A DNA stretch of 64,000 bases, taken from assembly GCA_020064725.1 (NCBI GenBank), contig JAGTWJ010000003.1:248001-312000 (forward strand), in the 5' to 3' direction. A model generated the notes under the pieces. The model was not told where the DNA came from and did no database searches. It saw only the letters and a list, made by a program, of their open reading frames with translations. Position 1 is the stretch's first letter. Each line of letters opens with the position of its first letter. Below are positions 10,968 to 23,657 of this stretch, one piece after another. Position numbers and translations under genes: made by a program. The DNA comes from Drechslerella dactyloides (Eukaryota > Ascomycota > Orbiliomycetes > Orbiliales > Orbiliaceae).

Positions 10968-13707
10968 TTATATTCTCGAATCTGTCTTGTTGCCCTGTCC
11001 GCCAGTGGGGACAAACGGCTTCAAATCGGTGTTCTTCCATTTCAAAAATCCACAAGCGTGAACTTCGCCACCAGTGATTTCATCCTGTAGCTTCGGATCT
11101 TGCAGTTTTTTGATACCCTCGATGATATCCACAGCCAAGAACATCTTCGTTGGCTGCGTCTTGTACGTGCAAGCAATAGGATATAGGAACTTCTTCTTAT
11201 CCCCGAGAATAGAAGCAGTCATGAGGTCGTCGCTAGGAAGAAGTGCAACCTGTTTGGCAGTCTTAGGAACATGCTCCCACGATCCCAGCCGGAACCGGGA
11301 GACGCTATGGCTTTCCAATTCATCGGAGTACGCATAGAGGAGACGGCCGTCTTGAGCTCCGACAACTAGATTATTCCAAGATAGCCATTGGTAAGAGGTA
11401 TTGTTACCGTTGGAATCTTGAGGCGGTGCAGCTGAGTCCACGTAAACGTTGCCGTTGATGCCGCTCACAATTGACAAATCATTGGTAGCGGTGTTGATAC
11501 GGCCCGAAGAATACTCTGGATTAGGAGCATCTAACGCTCGCCGAGTTGGATTATTGAGCAGACTAAAAATGTTGTGTCTGGAAAGTCATCAAATATTAGC
11601 GGAGGTAAAACAAGAATTTCAAATTGGAGGCGAAAGACAACTTACTGTATGCACCACTCATTCTTATAAATGTCGAGCTTGAAAAGTGAGTAGCTCATGG
11701 CGGATTTTTTGATACCAATGATAGTGTCAAGACCGACTCTGAGGGCAAGCATTGATCCCAGGCAATTTCCGGTATTAGGGCCAAAGCTACCGTTGATCAA
11801 TCCGCCAGCTTCTGGATTTTTCAATGCCCCCGGGTTAAGGCTGCCGTCGAACCTGTTTATCATGCTGAACTTGACAGTAGGGGCCTCGGACAACGAAATC
11901 GCTGTTTCAAATTTGCCTTTCAGCACGTTGATGCCAAAGTTGAGAGATATCGGTGTTTGGAGCTCAGCGTTGAGTGTCAAATTGCCGTTCAGATCCAAGA
12001 TGGGCTTGAATTTTGGCTCCCAGCCACTTGCAGTGCTCTTAGAGAGATCCTTGATATCGGCGTGGAAAGTAGGTTTTTCGATCTCCAGCTCAAAGCCAGC
12101 GCGAATCAAGCCCGTAGCGCCAATAGACACTGAGCCGATAACGTCAAGGGCAATATACGGTCCAACAGTCAGGATATTTGGGATGGAAAGACTCGGAAGT
12201 CCAACGTTGAAGACTTCGTAGTCTGCAGATTTTGGGAAAGGGAGTTGAATATTGGGATTGTTGTTGACCATACCAACGGAAACTCTGGCCTTGATATTTC
12301 CTGCGAAATCAAGAGATCCTGACTCAATTCCGTGGAGGAGAGAAAATGTGACCGTGGCAGAGAAGTGGGCCGAGCCTTCGGCTCCACAGTCAACGCAGTA
12401 TAGAGTAACGCCTCCCACATCCTCGAATAGTTTCCTGCCGGGGAGGTCGCGGAATGGAGTAGGCCCCTCATTGACATCGACCTTTATCGCAAGACTAGGA
12501 AGATCGAGATGATGAGTGTAGGAAGTAAAGTCATTGATGACGTTTGCTGCATCCGTAGCCACGGCTTTGGCGCCGCTTTCAATTGCAGACGCAGCACCAG
12601 AGACGGCAGAGGCAACATGCGAAGCGATATCCTTAACTTCATCAGTGACGATTTTGAAAGCTGAAGTAATGTTCTCCCACGGATTCCAGCCCCATCTCTT
12701 ATAATGAGCAACATCAGTGGTACTGCGAGCCACGGGTGCAGGGGTAATGACTGCACGGGACGCATCCATGTAACCAATCTTGTCGTCTTTCTTAATATCA
12801 AAGTCGGGCCCCCATCTCCCATAGTCGGCTGCAATCTTGCCGCTGGCAGTAGGAGCTGTAGTAGCTGCCGCTACAGAGGCATAGTACGGACGTTGGAATG
12901 CGTGAGCGGGTGTAGGGTCTGGCACGGCGGCCTCAGCTCCGGCCGCTTTCGGTCCCCCAGCTGGAGCTGGCTTCTGCCCGTTTGGAACGTAATTCCCAAC
13001 TTGAATGGTCGCCCCTTCAACGACATCTTTCATTTCCATATATTTGATGGTGGCATCGACATCATAGGTGGCATCGTTGAAGGTAACATCGTCAACCAAA
13101 CTCCAACTTCGCATACCATCGTCCTTTGTTGGGTTGCACCCGGGAAATCTTCCAACAATCACCATAGTATCATTCGTTTCAGAGTTATAGGGAATCCAAT
13201 GTCTCTTTGCCCACAGGTAAGACGCCCGGTCTCTGAAAGAAATATCCATGTGGTCTGGCTGCGAGCAGCTTACCGCACTGACATAGCGAGTATGTTCTAG
13301 AGCCACAGTTGGATATTTCATTTTATATTCTGCTTGGGCAATTTGGCCAGGTTTCTTTGCATCTAATATACGATTAGGTCGTGCCTCCCACAAAGGTACA
13401 AAAGGAATGGCATTCTTGACTTACTGTCATGCTGAGCATAAAATAGCTTGCACTTGGACTCAGGAATCAGATTGTCCATGTTGCTCATATCTTGGTCCCA
13501 AAAAATTCCAGGAAGTAGAGTGGCCATATTGCCTTGATCCACTGGGACGCCAGAGGGGGGTCCATCATAACTGGCAAAGGTGACCGAAGAAGCCTTATAG
13601 GTACTGCTGGGCTTCTGACTCGGCGCGCACGACTTCTTTGAGGCTGGCCGCGCAGCCGCCAGCCCGAGAAGGCATGATGCCCAAATGATAGCAACTTCGG
13701 CTTTCAT
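10968..13707 (-). CDS. large secreted protein of unknown function (869 aa)
   Basis: Exons 13707-13425, 13362-11646 and 11577-10968 join in frame with two GT-AG introns (62 and 68 nt). A signal peptide (MKAEVAIIWASCLLGLAAA) starts the protein. Residues ~30-220 form a Cys-containing globular part. A Pro/Ala-rich linker with a WGPDFD motif follows. Residues ~326-374 form an Ala-rich amphipathic helix (DEVKDIASHVASAVSGAASA and onward). The next ~250 residues look like alternating hydrophobic beta strands. A C-terminal part of ~200 residues contains several Cys (e.g. HACGFLKW). From memory it resembles the fungal secreted architecture labelled DUF7029/DUF7223 in domain databases; I could not check this. 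No catalytic motif is recognised. The long antisense open frames in this gene are shadows. A CTATATAA box lies at 13775-13782 on the same strand. Confidence 0.8.
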
Positions 13708-16700
13708 GATGGTGGATGGAGAGAATGATGGATATCACGAGAGATCAAGAGTAATACATGTCGCGGATGGACTGTTATATAGAAATTCGTGACAGAAGGC
13801 GGCTGAAGAGAAAGTTATAGCCAAAGGAAGAAGTAAGTTGATAACGGATAGCTATGGATGTCAACGAAAGTATTGAAGCATGTTCCTGAGGAAATTATCA
13901 AGGCGTTTGGCCGAAGGGAGCTGGACGTCCGATGCTAAGATCAGGCAGGTTAGAAAGAGTACTGTGGGGAATGTATATATGCATATGCACCCAAAGGTGG
14001 AAGTCCTAGCGGGTAGATAGTAGCTCAGGGAGGACCCCTGAGGGTTTGCGCATCGTATACTTATATCAAAAGGCTTAAGCCTAAGATGAGATGGCTCAGG
14101 TAAACGAGCCATCGCTATCGTTGCAACTGTGATTCACATTTAGCTTAAAATGGGATCCGCCGCCCAGGTTGCTTTTCCTTACGATGTCTTACAAGAGCTG
14201 CATGGAAGCTTCAGCGGTGCGAGCTTGACGCAGACTCGCCAGTCCATGAAAATCCAGGAACGGACGAAAGTGCAAGCCACAAAGTGGATCGAAACCCGGT
14301 TTGGATTCCGAGCGGCCTCGCCGGCAAGATTCAGGCTGCAAGTTTGGAGGGTCAAGTCGAGGAGGGGCTGCTGGCCGCCGTAAGGAGCTTTGAGGGGCCT
14401 TGCAGGTAGTCCCCGCTGTCAGTGTTACGCATGAAGCATTGAAGTCTTGGTCTGGTGTACCTAGAGGCCCCCGCAGGGTACCTCGCTAGGGAAGGTCGGG
14501 CAGGTGGGGCTACCTGAGCCCAAAATTTCCGGGCTACTCTAAACCATTAGGGCATGATGCGACGATTCCCTCGAGGTGATGCAACTTTAATTCAATTCGT
14601 GATCCAGTGCAGCGCATCCAGCGCGATTCGGAAGGTGCTGCATAAAACATGCGACATTCGCGGTATGCCGCGCTAGCCACAATGAGAGGGGCGTCAGACA
14701 GGCTACTCTTTTTTGTGGCTCTTCGAGGGAACATTCCGTGGACCTGCATTCGCTAGATAGCCGGTGCTGGGCCAAAGTGTGGATCCGGTGCGCGGCCTTT
14801 GAGATTCGAGTTGCAAAGCCAAGCTCGTAAAATTGATATTGGCCGTCGCATCGCCATTTGGAAGAGGACGCAGTTCCTCCCTTGAAACCTGGAGATAGGC
14901 TGGGCATCCGCAGTACGCCTAAGCCCGCATCGAGCCTCGGGGCTCTCGCAGTTGATTGGTGATGCCCAAGAATCCTGCTCGACAACTCTATCGCCTTCCC
15001 TCGCGCGTAGACGTGCAGCTCATCCCCGTCAAAGATTAGGCAGCGCCGGGCCACGTGGGGCGTGGGCGAGGGCCGCAGGTGGCTGGTTGATGCTGGGAGC
15101 AAAGTACGATGCCACACTGGCCGGATTGTGAAACGAGGAAATGGGCGGGGAGCTCCAATATGTCGCAACACAGCCAAAGCTGGCCTGCCACAGGCCAGCT
15201 GGAAACTCTTTGCATCGATGCATCCCGCCCCAAAGATTCAATTTAAAAGTTGGGTGTCATTGGCATAAATCGTTTTCATGTCTCTGTACTTTAAGACTGC
15301 CCTGGCGCAGCTTATACCGCTCAGATATAATGTTTTCGAATTGCCTGCGATCCGTCCACTCAGCATTGACGTCTGGACCACCAGAGCTTGGTTTGCTCCC
15401 TTGCCCTCCTACCAGACAATGCGGTCATTCTTGCGAGCCCAAGGAACTGTAAGTAGGATTCACGGCTCCACGAATTTGACGGCAGTTGCACCTTCTGGAC
15501 TCGTGCAGCTCGCTTCTCCGTAAGACTTCCTTACCTCAATGCGCGACTCACTCCCTTCCCGGGATCCTCCAAGCCATGCGGCTCGAGACCTCTATACTTT
15601 ACTTCCCGAACGGTCAATTCCACCCGAGATGCTACCCATGGCCAGGTACTCTGTGAATCAGTCATCTCTACGACACTCAGGAACCATGCATATGCATAGG
15701 CCCGCACTTATCGGCAAATCGCTAGGATATGACGTTCACGGTTGCTCGATTCTTTGGCCATATACTGTGAATAGTATACCTAGCAACATCTTCCCTCGAA
15801 TTCGCGAATAGTATTATAATCCTAGGATTCTGATGGCTACCTCGTACGCAGCCCAGTACAACCGTTGCCTTGCAGATGCTATATATACTTCGAAACACGA
15901 TCCGCTATGCGGGGCAATTTTACATCGCACGAGTGATAACCACAGTGGCTTTCTTGCGTACTGCATATTTCACGGGTTTTCGAAAAGCGGCTATTTACCA
16001 TTTACCGCTAGAAACTGTGAGATGGTGCCATAGTACCGCAAATAACTTGCTGGTAAGTATATGTAAGTAGTTTTGGATGATGGTCAAGTGTAAGACCCTG
16101 GATGTAGGCAAGGGGGCCCCGGCAGCTACAGAAACAGGCAATGAACCGAAACGCTAAGAAGCAGTCAGCATGTAGTCTCCGATCTTCGAATTCCTTGTGA
16201 TTATATTCCTTTTGTAGGGAGGAGCCCTTCGCCAGCCGCTGAGCTTGTTGTTCTCAATTCCTATTGCGACGCTGTCCCGGGCTGTGATCACGCCGCATCT
16301 GCTTCAAATATTATCAATGTATACCGGTTTTGCCAAGCGGTTGCATTCCGTATAAAGACCGGGCTGTTTTTACAGCAGACCCATGAATATTTTGTCGATG
16401 ATGTCGCGTCGATAACTAAAACCGTCCATGAATTCTGCGGGGTAGGTATAACTGCCTTCCCTATCCGACATACCTAGTCTTATAGCAGTCGCGACCAAGA
16501 TCGACTGGTTATGAACTGAGGTTCCAACTGGACTGGTGCTTTGGCAATACCTCGTGGGATTCGCCTATCAGCGGATCTACTAGTTATCTACCTATACAGC
16601 TTCTTAAAATGTTTGACTTGCCTATCGGGGATTTGAAGGCCTTGGTTAGGTTATGTCGCGCCTACGCGAGGCAGATCTCGCCGGCATGTTAGTTATCCGC

Positions 16701-18454
16701 AGACTAATCAACCGCATGGTGCCGTTTGTTAAGCTGTCTCCGAACTTGGAAGGCGGACATAAGCACGGGCCGCGACAGACGCAACAACAGATCCATGGAC
16801 ATATGCATGAGCTATTTGATCGCTGCAACGTTCGCGAGCTTGTGGATAAGGCCCCCAATGGACCCAGGATCTTGTACAAGAGATAATGGAATCGATTCAA
16901 CGTCATCGGCAGGTCCAAGAGAGTTAGCTTATAGCCGAAGCATGTATGTTGTCCGTCTATATATACACAACCCGTGTCCTCTTAAGACTGCACGAGCGTA
17001 AACTGAACGAATCGATATCCAGTTGCCGAAAGATACTGGTATATTAGGTACTAGTATATTACACATGCAGGATGAACGCAGCAAACTTTCACATATATAG
17101 CAATTGCTTATGGGATGATAACGGCGGTAACTTACCGAAGGTAGTGCCAACGGTTAACCCATAGTTTCTGAAGTAGTTCCTAACATACTCCGAACATTGA
17201 TATGTGCCTACCTATACTTCTCTAACTTTGCATGGGGGTCGTGGACTCACTGATTGGTATATTTACTCATGAAACTCCCAGGATTTTACTTCGTCGGACT
17301 TCGGAGCATCTGAATCCCAGCATCTGACATCATTTATAATGTTGTCTGTGCCATCGACTATTTGCTTGTGAAAAATACTACACAGGCATGTACCGTGCAT
17401 CCGAACAGAGTGACACGCTGAGAACTTTCGGCAGGCGTAGTAACCTACACGTGTCCATATCGAGGACTGCAAGCTGTCAACTTCGCTTCTGAAGCAAGAT
17501 TCTATAAGATCTTATGATCCGATCATATACATGCAGTAGTCTCGAAGCCAGAGCGCCAGGGGCCACGAATGACGAGCCTCGGCGTCTGCCCCGAGACCAT
17601 ACATGCAGTTACATACGCGCTTAACTGCGCATGCGTGTTGGACAGCCGCTGCTGCCCGAACGCAATCCTGCGAGAATATAATACTGGCCTCAATATTTTC
17701 TAGAATTCCTATTACGTCAGTAGTATACTGCGGGTTGGTCTCACACGGGCTTCATTGGTAGTATCACATCAAGAATGTATTCAGTCCTATTGAGGATTCT
17801 GAACCAATCTGAGGATTCTGAACTAAAAGGCTCTTGTCACATAAAGTTTCCGACGTGCATATTTGTAAGCGATAGCGAGCGACATACGTGACCTGTATAG
17901 CTCTAGCTTGGCTCATAGGTTAACGGGTTAACCATTGCCGTTCTGGTAAGCCGAAATGCCAGCTACACACTGTGCATCTTGAGCCAAGAATTTGCGCTTT
18001 CTATATACCATGAATCAAAAGTATTCCGTACATTTCGAAATGCCCGTCTCGAGGGTTACAGTACCACTGGAATCTGGACTCGGAGTTTGTAACCTTGTGT
18101 CATCGAGTTCAAGGTTAAATTATAAAATCTAATATGAATGCTACCTTCCCTGACACTCTTCTTATAACACCCCATCATTGGCATCATTAAGTCGGTGAAG
18201 AGCCTCGGTGGACTTCTTTGTAGTTCTATATACTCGGAGACAACGGGCACTTTCGCTCAAAGCTTCAAGACTAACTCACTTATCCCAACCTCCTCGTGCG
18301 TCCGGTTGACAAGACCATCCAGCCCCGGATATTAGGCCCATGATCTATATGCAACGGTGACAGCCGGACGTTCCCCGAGCATCCCGAATATCCTTGACTC
18401 CACAGCCCTCCTAGCATTTCCAATCGATCAAATAATATCGAACGGAAGACCTGG
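13708..18454. other. long intergenic stretch, no supported gene
   Basis: About 4.7 kb. The part 14150-15500 is noticeably GC-richer than its surroundings and contains overlapping open frames on both strands (196 codons at 14587-15177 -; 77 codons at 14150-14383 +; 81 codons at 15278-15523 +). None resembles a known family, and their overlap suggests they exist because GC-rich DNA has few stops. A 19-bp imperfect direct repeat (TGAGGATTCTGAAC units) lies at 17791-17824. Otherwise nothing is seen. Confidence 0.45.
13775..13782 (-). promoter_or_regulatory. TATA box of the 869-aa protein gene
   Basis: CTATATAA on the minus strand about 70 bp upstream of the ATG at 13707. Position and sequence fit a core promoter. 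Confidence 0.45.
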
Positions 18455-19162
18455 CTACAACATCGCCTTCAGTTCCTTGAACTCGCCCTGCACGTCGCCC
18501 TTTAACCTCGTCTCTGCATACTTCCAGTTTATGATATTCCAGATATTCTCCACGTATGCCGCCTTTCCATTGAGATATTGAAGGTAGTAAGCATGCTCCC
18601 ACATATCCACCCCAATGAGTGCGGTAGCGCCATCGGTGATGATATCTTGGTCTCTGGTGGTAACAATATCTAACTCTGCACCTTGCTTCAGCACGAGCCA
18701 GCCCCATCCACTACCCTGGATTCCAAGCAGCATCGCACCGAACTTTGCCTGGAAGTCTTCGAAAGAGCCGAACTTCTTCTCAATAGCCTGCATTAAGGTC
18801 GGCGCAGCCGACTTAGCCGCCTCCGGGGACGAGGCCGGGGTAAGGTTGTTCCAGAATATCGAATGGTTTATGTGGCCACCGCCATTGAAATGAATTAATG
18901 ATTGTGTATTTGCGGAGGTTGGTGAGGAGATGGCCTTGTTAAGGTTAGCCACGTAGGCTGCGTGGTGTTTGGAGTGATGGAGCTCCATTATTTGTGCAGA
19001 GATATAAGGCTCCAGTGCCTGCCATGGAAGTCTTTATCAGCACAATGTTCAACAGATCCTCAATAAGTGCACAGCATGCTAGCACGGATATTGGGGTGCA
19101 GGTTTTGGTGTACGGACATCGTAAGCATATGGGAGCTTAGGTAAAGTATGCGTGCAACTCAT
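18455..19162 (-). CDS. sodA/SOD2-type: manganese superoxide dismutase
   Basis: Two exons, 19162-19118 and 19018-18455, give 202 residues. The junction restores the family sequence LPYAYD-ALEPYISAQIMELHH. The four metal ligands are visible as His29 (MELHHSKHH), His67 (GGGHINHS), Asp153 and His157 (GVDMWEHAYY). Gln139 sits at the second-sphere position typical of Mn rather than Fe enzymes. The enzyme dismutates superoxide to hydrogen peroxide and oxygen. The N terminus (MSCTHTLPKLPYAYD) has no mitochondrial presequence, so a cytosolic form is likely unless an upstream exon exists. The donor GTCCGT is non-consensus but is needed to join the two conserved halves. The last ~16 residues (LKGDVQGEFKELKAML) extend slightly beyond the usual family end. 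Confidence 0.93.
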
Positions 19163-20851
19163 GATATCCTCGTTGGAATTTGAAAGTGTGACACTAAGCT
19201 TTGCTGTAAACGGTTAATGGCCGGTGAGATATCGCGATGACTTTGAATTACTTTTGAGCTGACGAGCTTCGAAAAACAGGCTTCGCAGAAAAAGATATAT
19301 GTCGGATCTCTATCTCTATCTAAGGAGAAGAGAAGCGGATCGAAAGATGAAGCTGAGATCTCACGCACAACCTTCGAAGATTTGTCATTCATCAGGCCAC
19401 TACCCACAGCACGAGTCTGCTGGCATGTTCTCCGACGGTCCATTCTGCCTCTGGAGCTCTCTTCAAGCTGCATAACTTTCTGGCACTTCACCTACATTCA
19501 CAATGTTGGCCCTCATGGGTCTCCGTCGTGGCCCCACTAATCCGCTCGAAACAGTCTAGCCCGCGACACGCCCCTGTCGCGTTCTCGCAAGCTGATTCGT
19601 ACAAGCCCAACCTCCTGAGCGGGTTTGCGCTCATACTGGGAAATAACTTGCCGAACCTGCGTTAGCGTAGCAGTTCGGAAGTTCGAGAGAGCCTTTGAAG
19701 CGGCTTGGGGGTGTCAGACAGTAAGCAGTTGAGCATGTTTCTGCAGACTGTGTGGCAGGTGTATACGAATGAGAGTCAGGTCCGCAAACACTTAGGCGGT
19801 TGGATCCACGGAGAGAGACAGTTATTATTAGCACCCTGCTGTGCCGGTGACGGGCCTCTGTTTGTTCATGGTATTAATATCTCCAAGCTCTCGAGTTCTT
19901 GGAACGAAATGTAAATCGATAAATATATCGAAATTGTCTCCGTTTATAGGAACTTAAGAGCCTCCAAATTGATGCTTTAGTACATACATATACAACACAA
20001 TTTTACCAAATATCAACGAGATCAGATACATACACACGATCGGACTAGCGTGACGGGGCATCATCACTACGAAAACCTTATATCGCGACTGGTCCCACCA
20101 TGTGTAGCGGTCACTCCTCGAGGAAGAGGGAGGGCGGAGCGATAGCAATTCTCAGGGGGGAGGGGTGCCATACCGGTGCTTACTTCAATGCCAAAATCAC
20201 TTTACAGAACTCTGAAGCAGATATCCCCACCAGAGCAACATTTCTAGTCGAGAAAAGCAGCCGGCTTCCTTACTTAGATGCTTGCTCTTTAGTTATCCAG
20301 TACGTTGGGATCGTTAGAGATTTAAAGTTCTTCAGCCCTCACATCTGACCCAATGCCAGAGATACCCCAGAAGATTATACGATTGACGAGCGCTAGCTGA
20401 CATGAACTATTTATAACACTTAGTCGAGACGGTGATCTCAACTCGGACTGCGACTCCAGTAAACTACCGTTATATTGCATGCCATTTGAAATTCGCAGAG
20501 CTGAAAATTGCGCCTACGAGGTCGACTTGCGGTCGAGGTTGGATCTTGGAGTTGGTGATGGTGGTGTTATTGGGCGAAGAATGACCTTGATGAATAGCCG
20601 GCAGGTGATCGCGGAGGGTATTATCGGGTGGAACTAGAATCCTGTTCTGGATATCGTACAAAGACTTTTTGTTTTGCATCATTTGTTTAATTTCGGTGTG
20701 ATTTGCTCATATCAAGCGAGAAAGTTGCATCTGCGGATACCTTGGATATTGTGGCATGCATGATCTCTGAAATTTTGATATGTTTATTTGTTTATTTTGT
20801 TTATTCTAATGACTAAGTATTAGGCCGACTTCCAAATTATGTGTGAAGATA
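19163..20851. other. intergenic, no supported gene
   Basis: About 1.7 kb between the bZIP gene's 3' end and the SOD promoter. Short open frames only (largest 110 codons at 19159-19491 -, overlapping the SOD 5' region). I see no domain, RNA or repeat. Confidence 0.5.
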
Positions 20852-22537
20852 CTATTCCAAATCTTCAACCTCTTCATCTCTAAGCCGCCTCCACCAGCGC
20901 GAACTCTCTTTCAACTCATCATCAACAATATTTGCCCATTTTTTGAGAAACCAAGGCCTCGCCTCCCAGCTCTTGGGATTCCATGGTTGCCCGCCGTATT
21001 CACCTCGTCCGCTACCCCAGCAAACCAAGGCTTTTCGGCCCATATCTTCGCAGAACTCTAGCTCATTAAACTCTGATAGATTCCATCCCTCCGTTATGGC
21101 TCTCATCATCTTATCCTTGATTCCGCGAAACGGAAGGACATCGATGATGACTTTGTGAGGGGTAGTGCATTGGGCTTCTGAGGGCCGAAGAGAAGCTTCC
21201 AGGTGCGCAAACTTGTTTTTGACGGCTTCCAAGGACTGTTCGTGAAGGAAATAGGACTGCACGAACGGCGACTTGAAGTTATCCTTGAAGTCCTCAGGCC
21301 ATGGATTATGCAATCCGATCACCTCTGCATTAATAAGAATAGCTTTCGCGAGTGAGATCTGCTCAATAATGATAGTGCTTCTTATAGGTGGCGGAGGCGT
21401 GAAAAGTAGCTCTTGAAGATAGTGTCTCTCTGTCGCTGCGATGACCTGGGCTTCCCAATCTTCGCGGTTCGGATCAGGCGCTTGCTCTCTCCCCGATATC
21501 CGAAAGTCAAGCTGTTGATTTTTTGCTGCAAGTGCTTCTAGACCCGCTTTGATAATATCTCTCATAGAGTGCCCTGTAGCAACTAGAGCACTATACAAAC
21601 TCTCCTGGGAACGTAGCGGGTCCAACTCGCCAGTGTTAAGCATCGCCGATGAACATATAGAATTTGAAGCCAATTCCTGATCTGACAACCCCCACGTACG
21701 GACCGATGGCTCGTGAGGATATGCTATCTCGCTAACAACCGGAAGAGAATCAGAGACCGGAACTTCATAAATTGTAGTAACGTTAGACAGAACTTCTGAC
21801 CGACCCAAATGGCTGTCATTTTCAAATGGGAGCAGGCTTCCCTGAGCCACGCTATTGCTCGAGGAGCTAAAAGAGGCTGTAGTCGTGCCCGGGTTTTTGG
21901 GCATTGGATCGGGGGATATCGAGTCGTTCGGGTCGTTCAGCAGCCAGTGGAGACTGATGAGCTGGCGGCTGCTGTTGCGCCTGCGGTTGGCGTAGTCGGC
22001 ATCGTAGAGGCGACGGGCCATATCGTTCAATTCATCTAATCGGCTCGCATGCTCGAGGGGTGCCATTGGGCCAACGTTATTGTATACATTCGAGACTATA
22101 GTCTCGTCCATAGCGTAGCTTGAGGCAGCTGTTGTAAAGTCTGCCGCGGCCAACGTCGCTGTTACATCTTGATTCGATGAACCCGCTTCAGGAGGGCCAC
22201 TTATTTGGCCGGTTTGGTCGCTCAGATCTCCCTCTTCGACTGAGTGTGAGAGACTTTCAAAGATCTTCTTCCGCTTCCGCTCGCCTGCAAGCCAACGCCC
22301 AAAGGGAGTAGCATAAGCCGCATCAGTTTATCTTCACCCCTATGATCCCCCAAGACAACGGGTGGTTCATAATACCCGATGCCAGCTGCGGCAGGGGACT
22401 GCAGCGAAAGGTAATCCTGGAGACATTGACGTACGGAACAGCCTCTGAGCCTCCCGGTTCTGGGCCCTTCTCTTTTCGGTGATTCTGCGACGCTTCGGCT
22501 GCGGCTGTGTGTCGCCGGCGATAGTTATATCCGACAT
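20852..22537 (-). CDS. bZIP transcription factor (Yap/AP-1-type basic region, DUF3425-like C terminus)
   Basis: Exons 22537-22435 and 22284-20852 give 511 residues, with an intron of 150 nt that splits an Arg codon inside the basic region. Residues 15-40 (KRRRITEKRRAQNREAQR onward) carry the NxxAQxxFR signature (Asn27, Ala30, Gln31, Phe34, Arg35) of fungal AP-1/Pap1-like bZIPs. The leucine-heptad zipper expected next is not evident: the sequence turns acidic and Gly/Ser-rich within ~15 residues. The central part is low-complexity Ser/Asn/Pro-rich. Residues ~408-490 (IDVLPFRGIKDKMM, QPWNPKSWEARPWFLKKW) match the Trp-rich pattern of the DUF3425 region found in many fungal bZIP proteins. A nuclear DNA-binding regulator is expected; targets are unknown. 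The splice fits perfectly and joins the two halves of the motif. Confidence 0.85.
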
Positions 22538-23381
22538 TATGTGTTCGGCTCGATCGCTCAGGCGGAGTTTGGGCCGATCAGTGTGTGTGTAACCCCGCGA
22601 TAGTTGTTGCTGCCCTGTTGTATGGGTCTATGTGCGCTCAGACCGTATGCGAAAGATTGAAGGATGATTACTGTAGGATAGGCCATTGCATTGTCCCCGA
22701 GCCCGCCCGGGATATTAACATCTAACGTTAGGGCTCAGTCATCTAACCAGCAGCCAGCTGCATGCGTTCGTCAGTTCCTGCGGAAGCTGCCGGCCGATTT
22801 CCCAAACCGGCGGCTGCGTTTCGCAACACAAGCAACACATCTTTACAGTGCTTACATCCAGAGTGATCCCGCGGCAGACACAGATCCATGGCGTTTAGAC
22901 GTCGCATCGATTTTGTACGGGCGTCGATGTTAAATCGTCTTGTTGACCCCAGATCGAACTAGAATGGATAGATAATAATATCTATATAGGGCGACGTCCA
23001 GCTGATCTGACTCGGGTTGGAATATTTCCTAGGATTCTCTGCTTGATATGGTCTCGCAGCAGATGCAAGTATCGCAAATATTAACGCATAGCCTGGGCGA
23101 TCGAAGTGCCTCCACCGATGCACCACTCCTATAGCTAGGTTTCTCTGGGTAATCCTATTTTCTTCCAAAGCTGGTATCTGACAAGAACAGTCTAAGATTC
23201 TCCCGGACTTTGCACTCCGCAGTTAAGATGTATATTTAAGATTGTTCTTCCGTATCGTTCGCAGAGACTGTGATATATATCCAAGATGCATATCCTGCCA
23301 GAGTTGGTATCAGAAAAGTAGATAGATGCGTTACAACGCTGGGCAGCTCAGCGCTCCGAGCTCCTAATCTTTCCGAAGCGC

Positions 23382-23657
23382 TCAGGTAGCCCAGCTATTC
23401 CCTACGAACAATACCGGTATACCCCCAGGCGTATTAAGGAGTTCGGAATAGCCTGTGACTTCTTCGAATTTCGACGTCATGTGCCCTCCAGTCATACCTC
23501 CATGATCTGTATCGCCTTGAGGCTGAGCAAAAAGAAGCAAAATCAAATTATTTGCCCTAGCCCTCTGCCGAAAAATATCCCAAAGCACACCAGTAATCTC
23601 GAGTGCCCTGCGAAGACTCTCTTCGGCATATCTACTCGTTGCGACGAACGCGTGCAA
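23382..23657 (-). CDS. possible orphan ORF, 91 aa, unrecognised
   Basis: The frame from ATG at 23657 to 23382 reads plausibly (charged helix with AEESLRRALEITG, then GGMTGGHMTSKFEEVTGYSE and a hydrophobic end). It has no signal peptide, no recognised family and no clear flanking exons. It may be a relic or a chance frame. Confidence 0.2.
   Translation of the reverse strand: MHAFVATSRYAEESLRRALEITGVLWDIFRQRARANNLILLLFAQPQGDTDHGGMTGGHMTSKFEEVTGYSELLNTPGGIPVLFVGNSWAT

Noticed and set aside
11697..12221. 174-codon open frame on the plus strand
   Set aside because: Also antisense to the same gene; a mirror of its codon pattern.
12704..13300. 198-codon open frame on the plus strand
   Set aside because: Entirely antisense to exon 2 of the 869-residue protein gene, whose signal peptide and splice structure are convincing.
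14587..15177. 196-codon open frame on the minus strand in a GC-rich patch
   Set aside because: Composition is Arg/Pro/Ser/His-rich and erratic, overlapping frames on both strands are also open, and no domain or signal is visible. Fits chance openness in GC-rich DNA.
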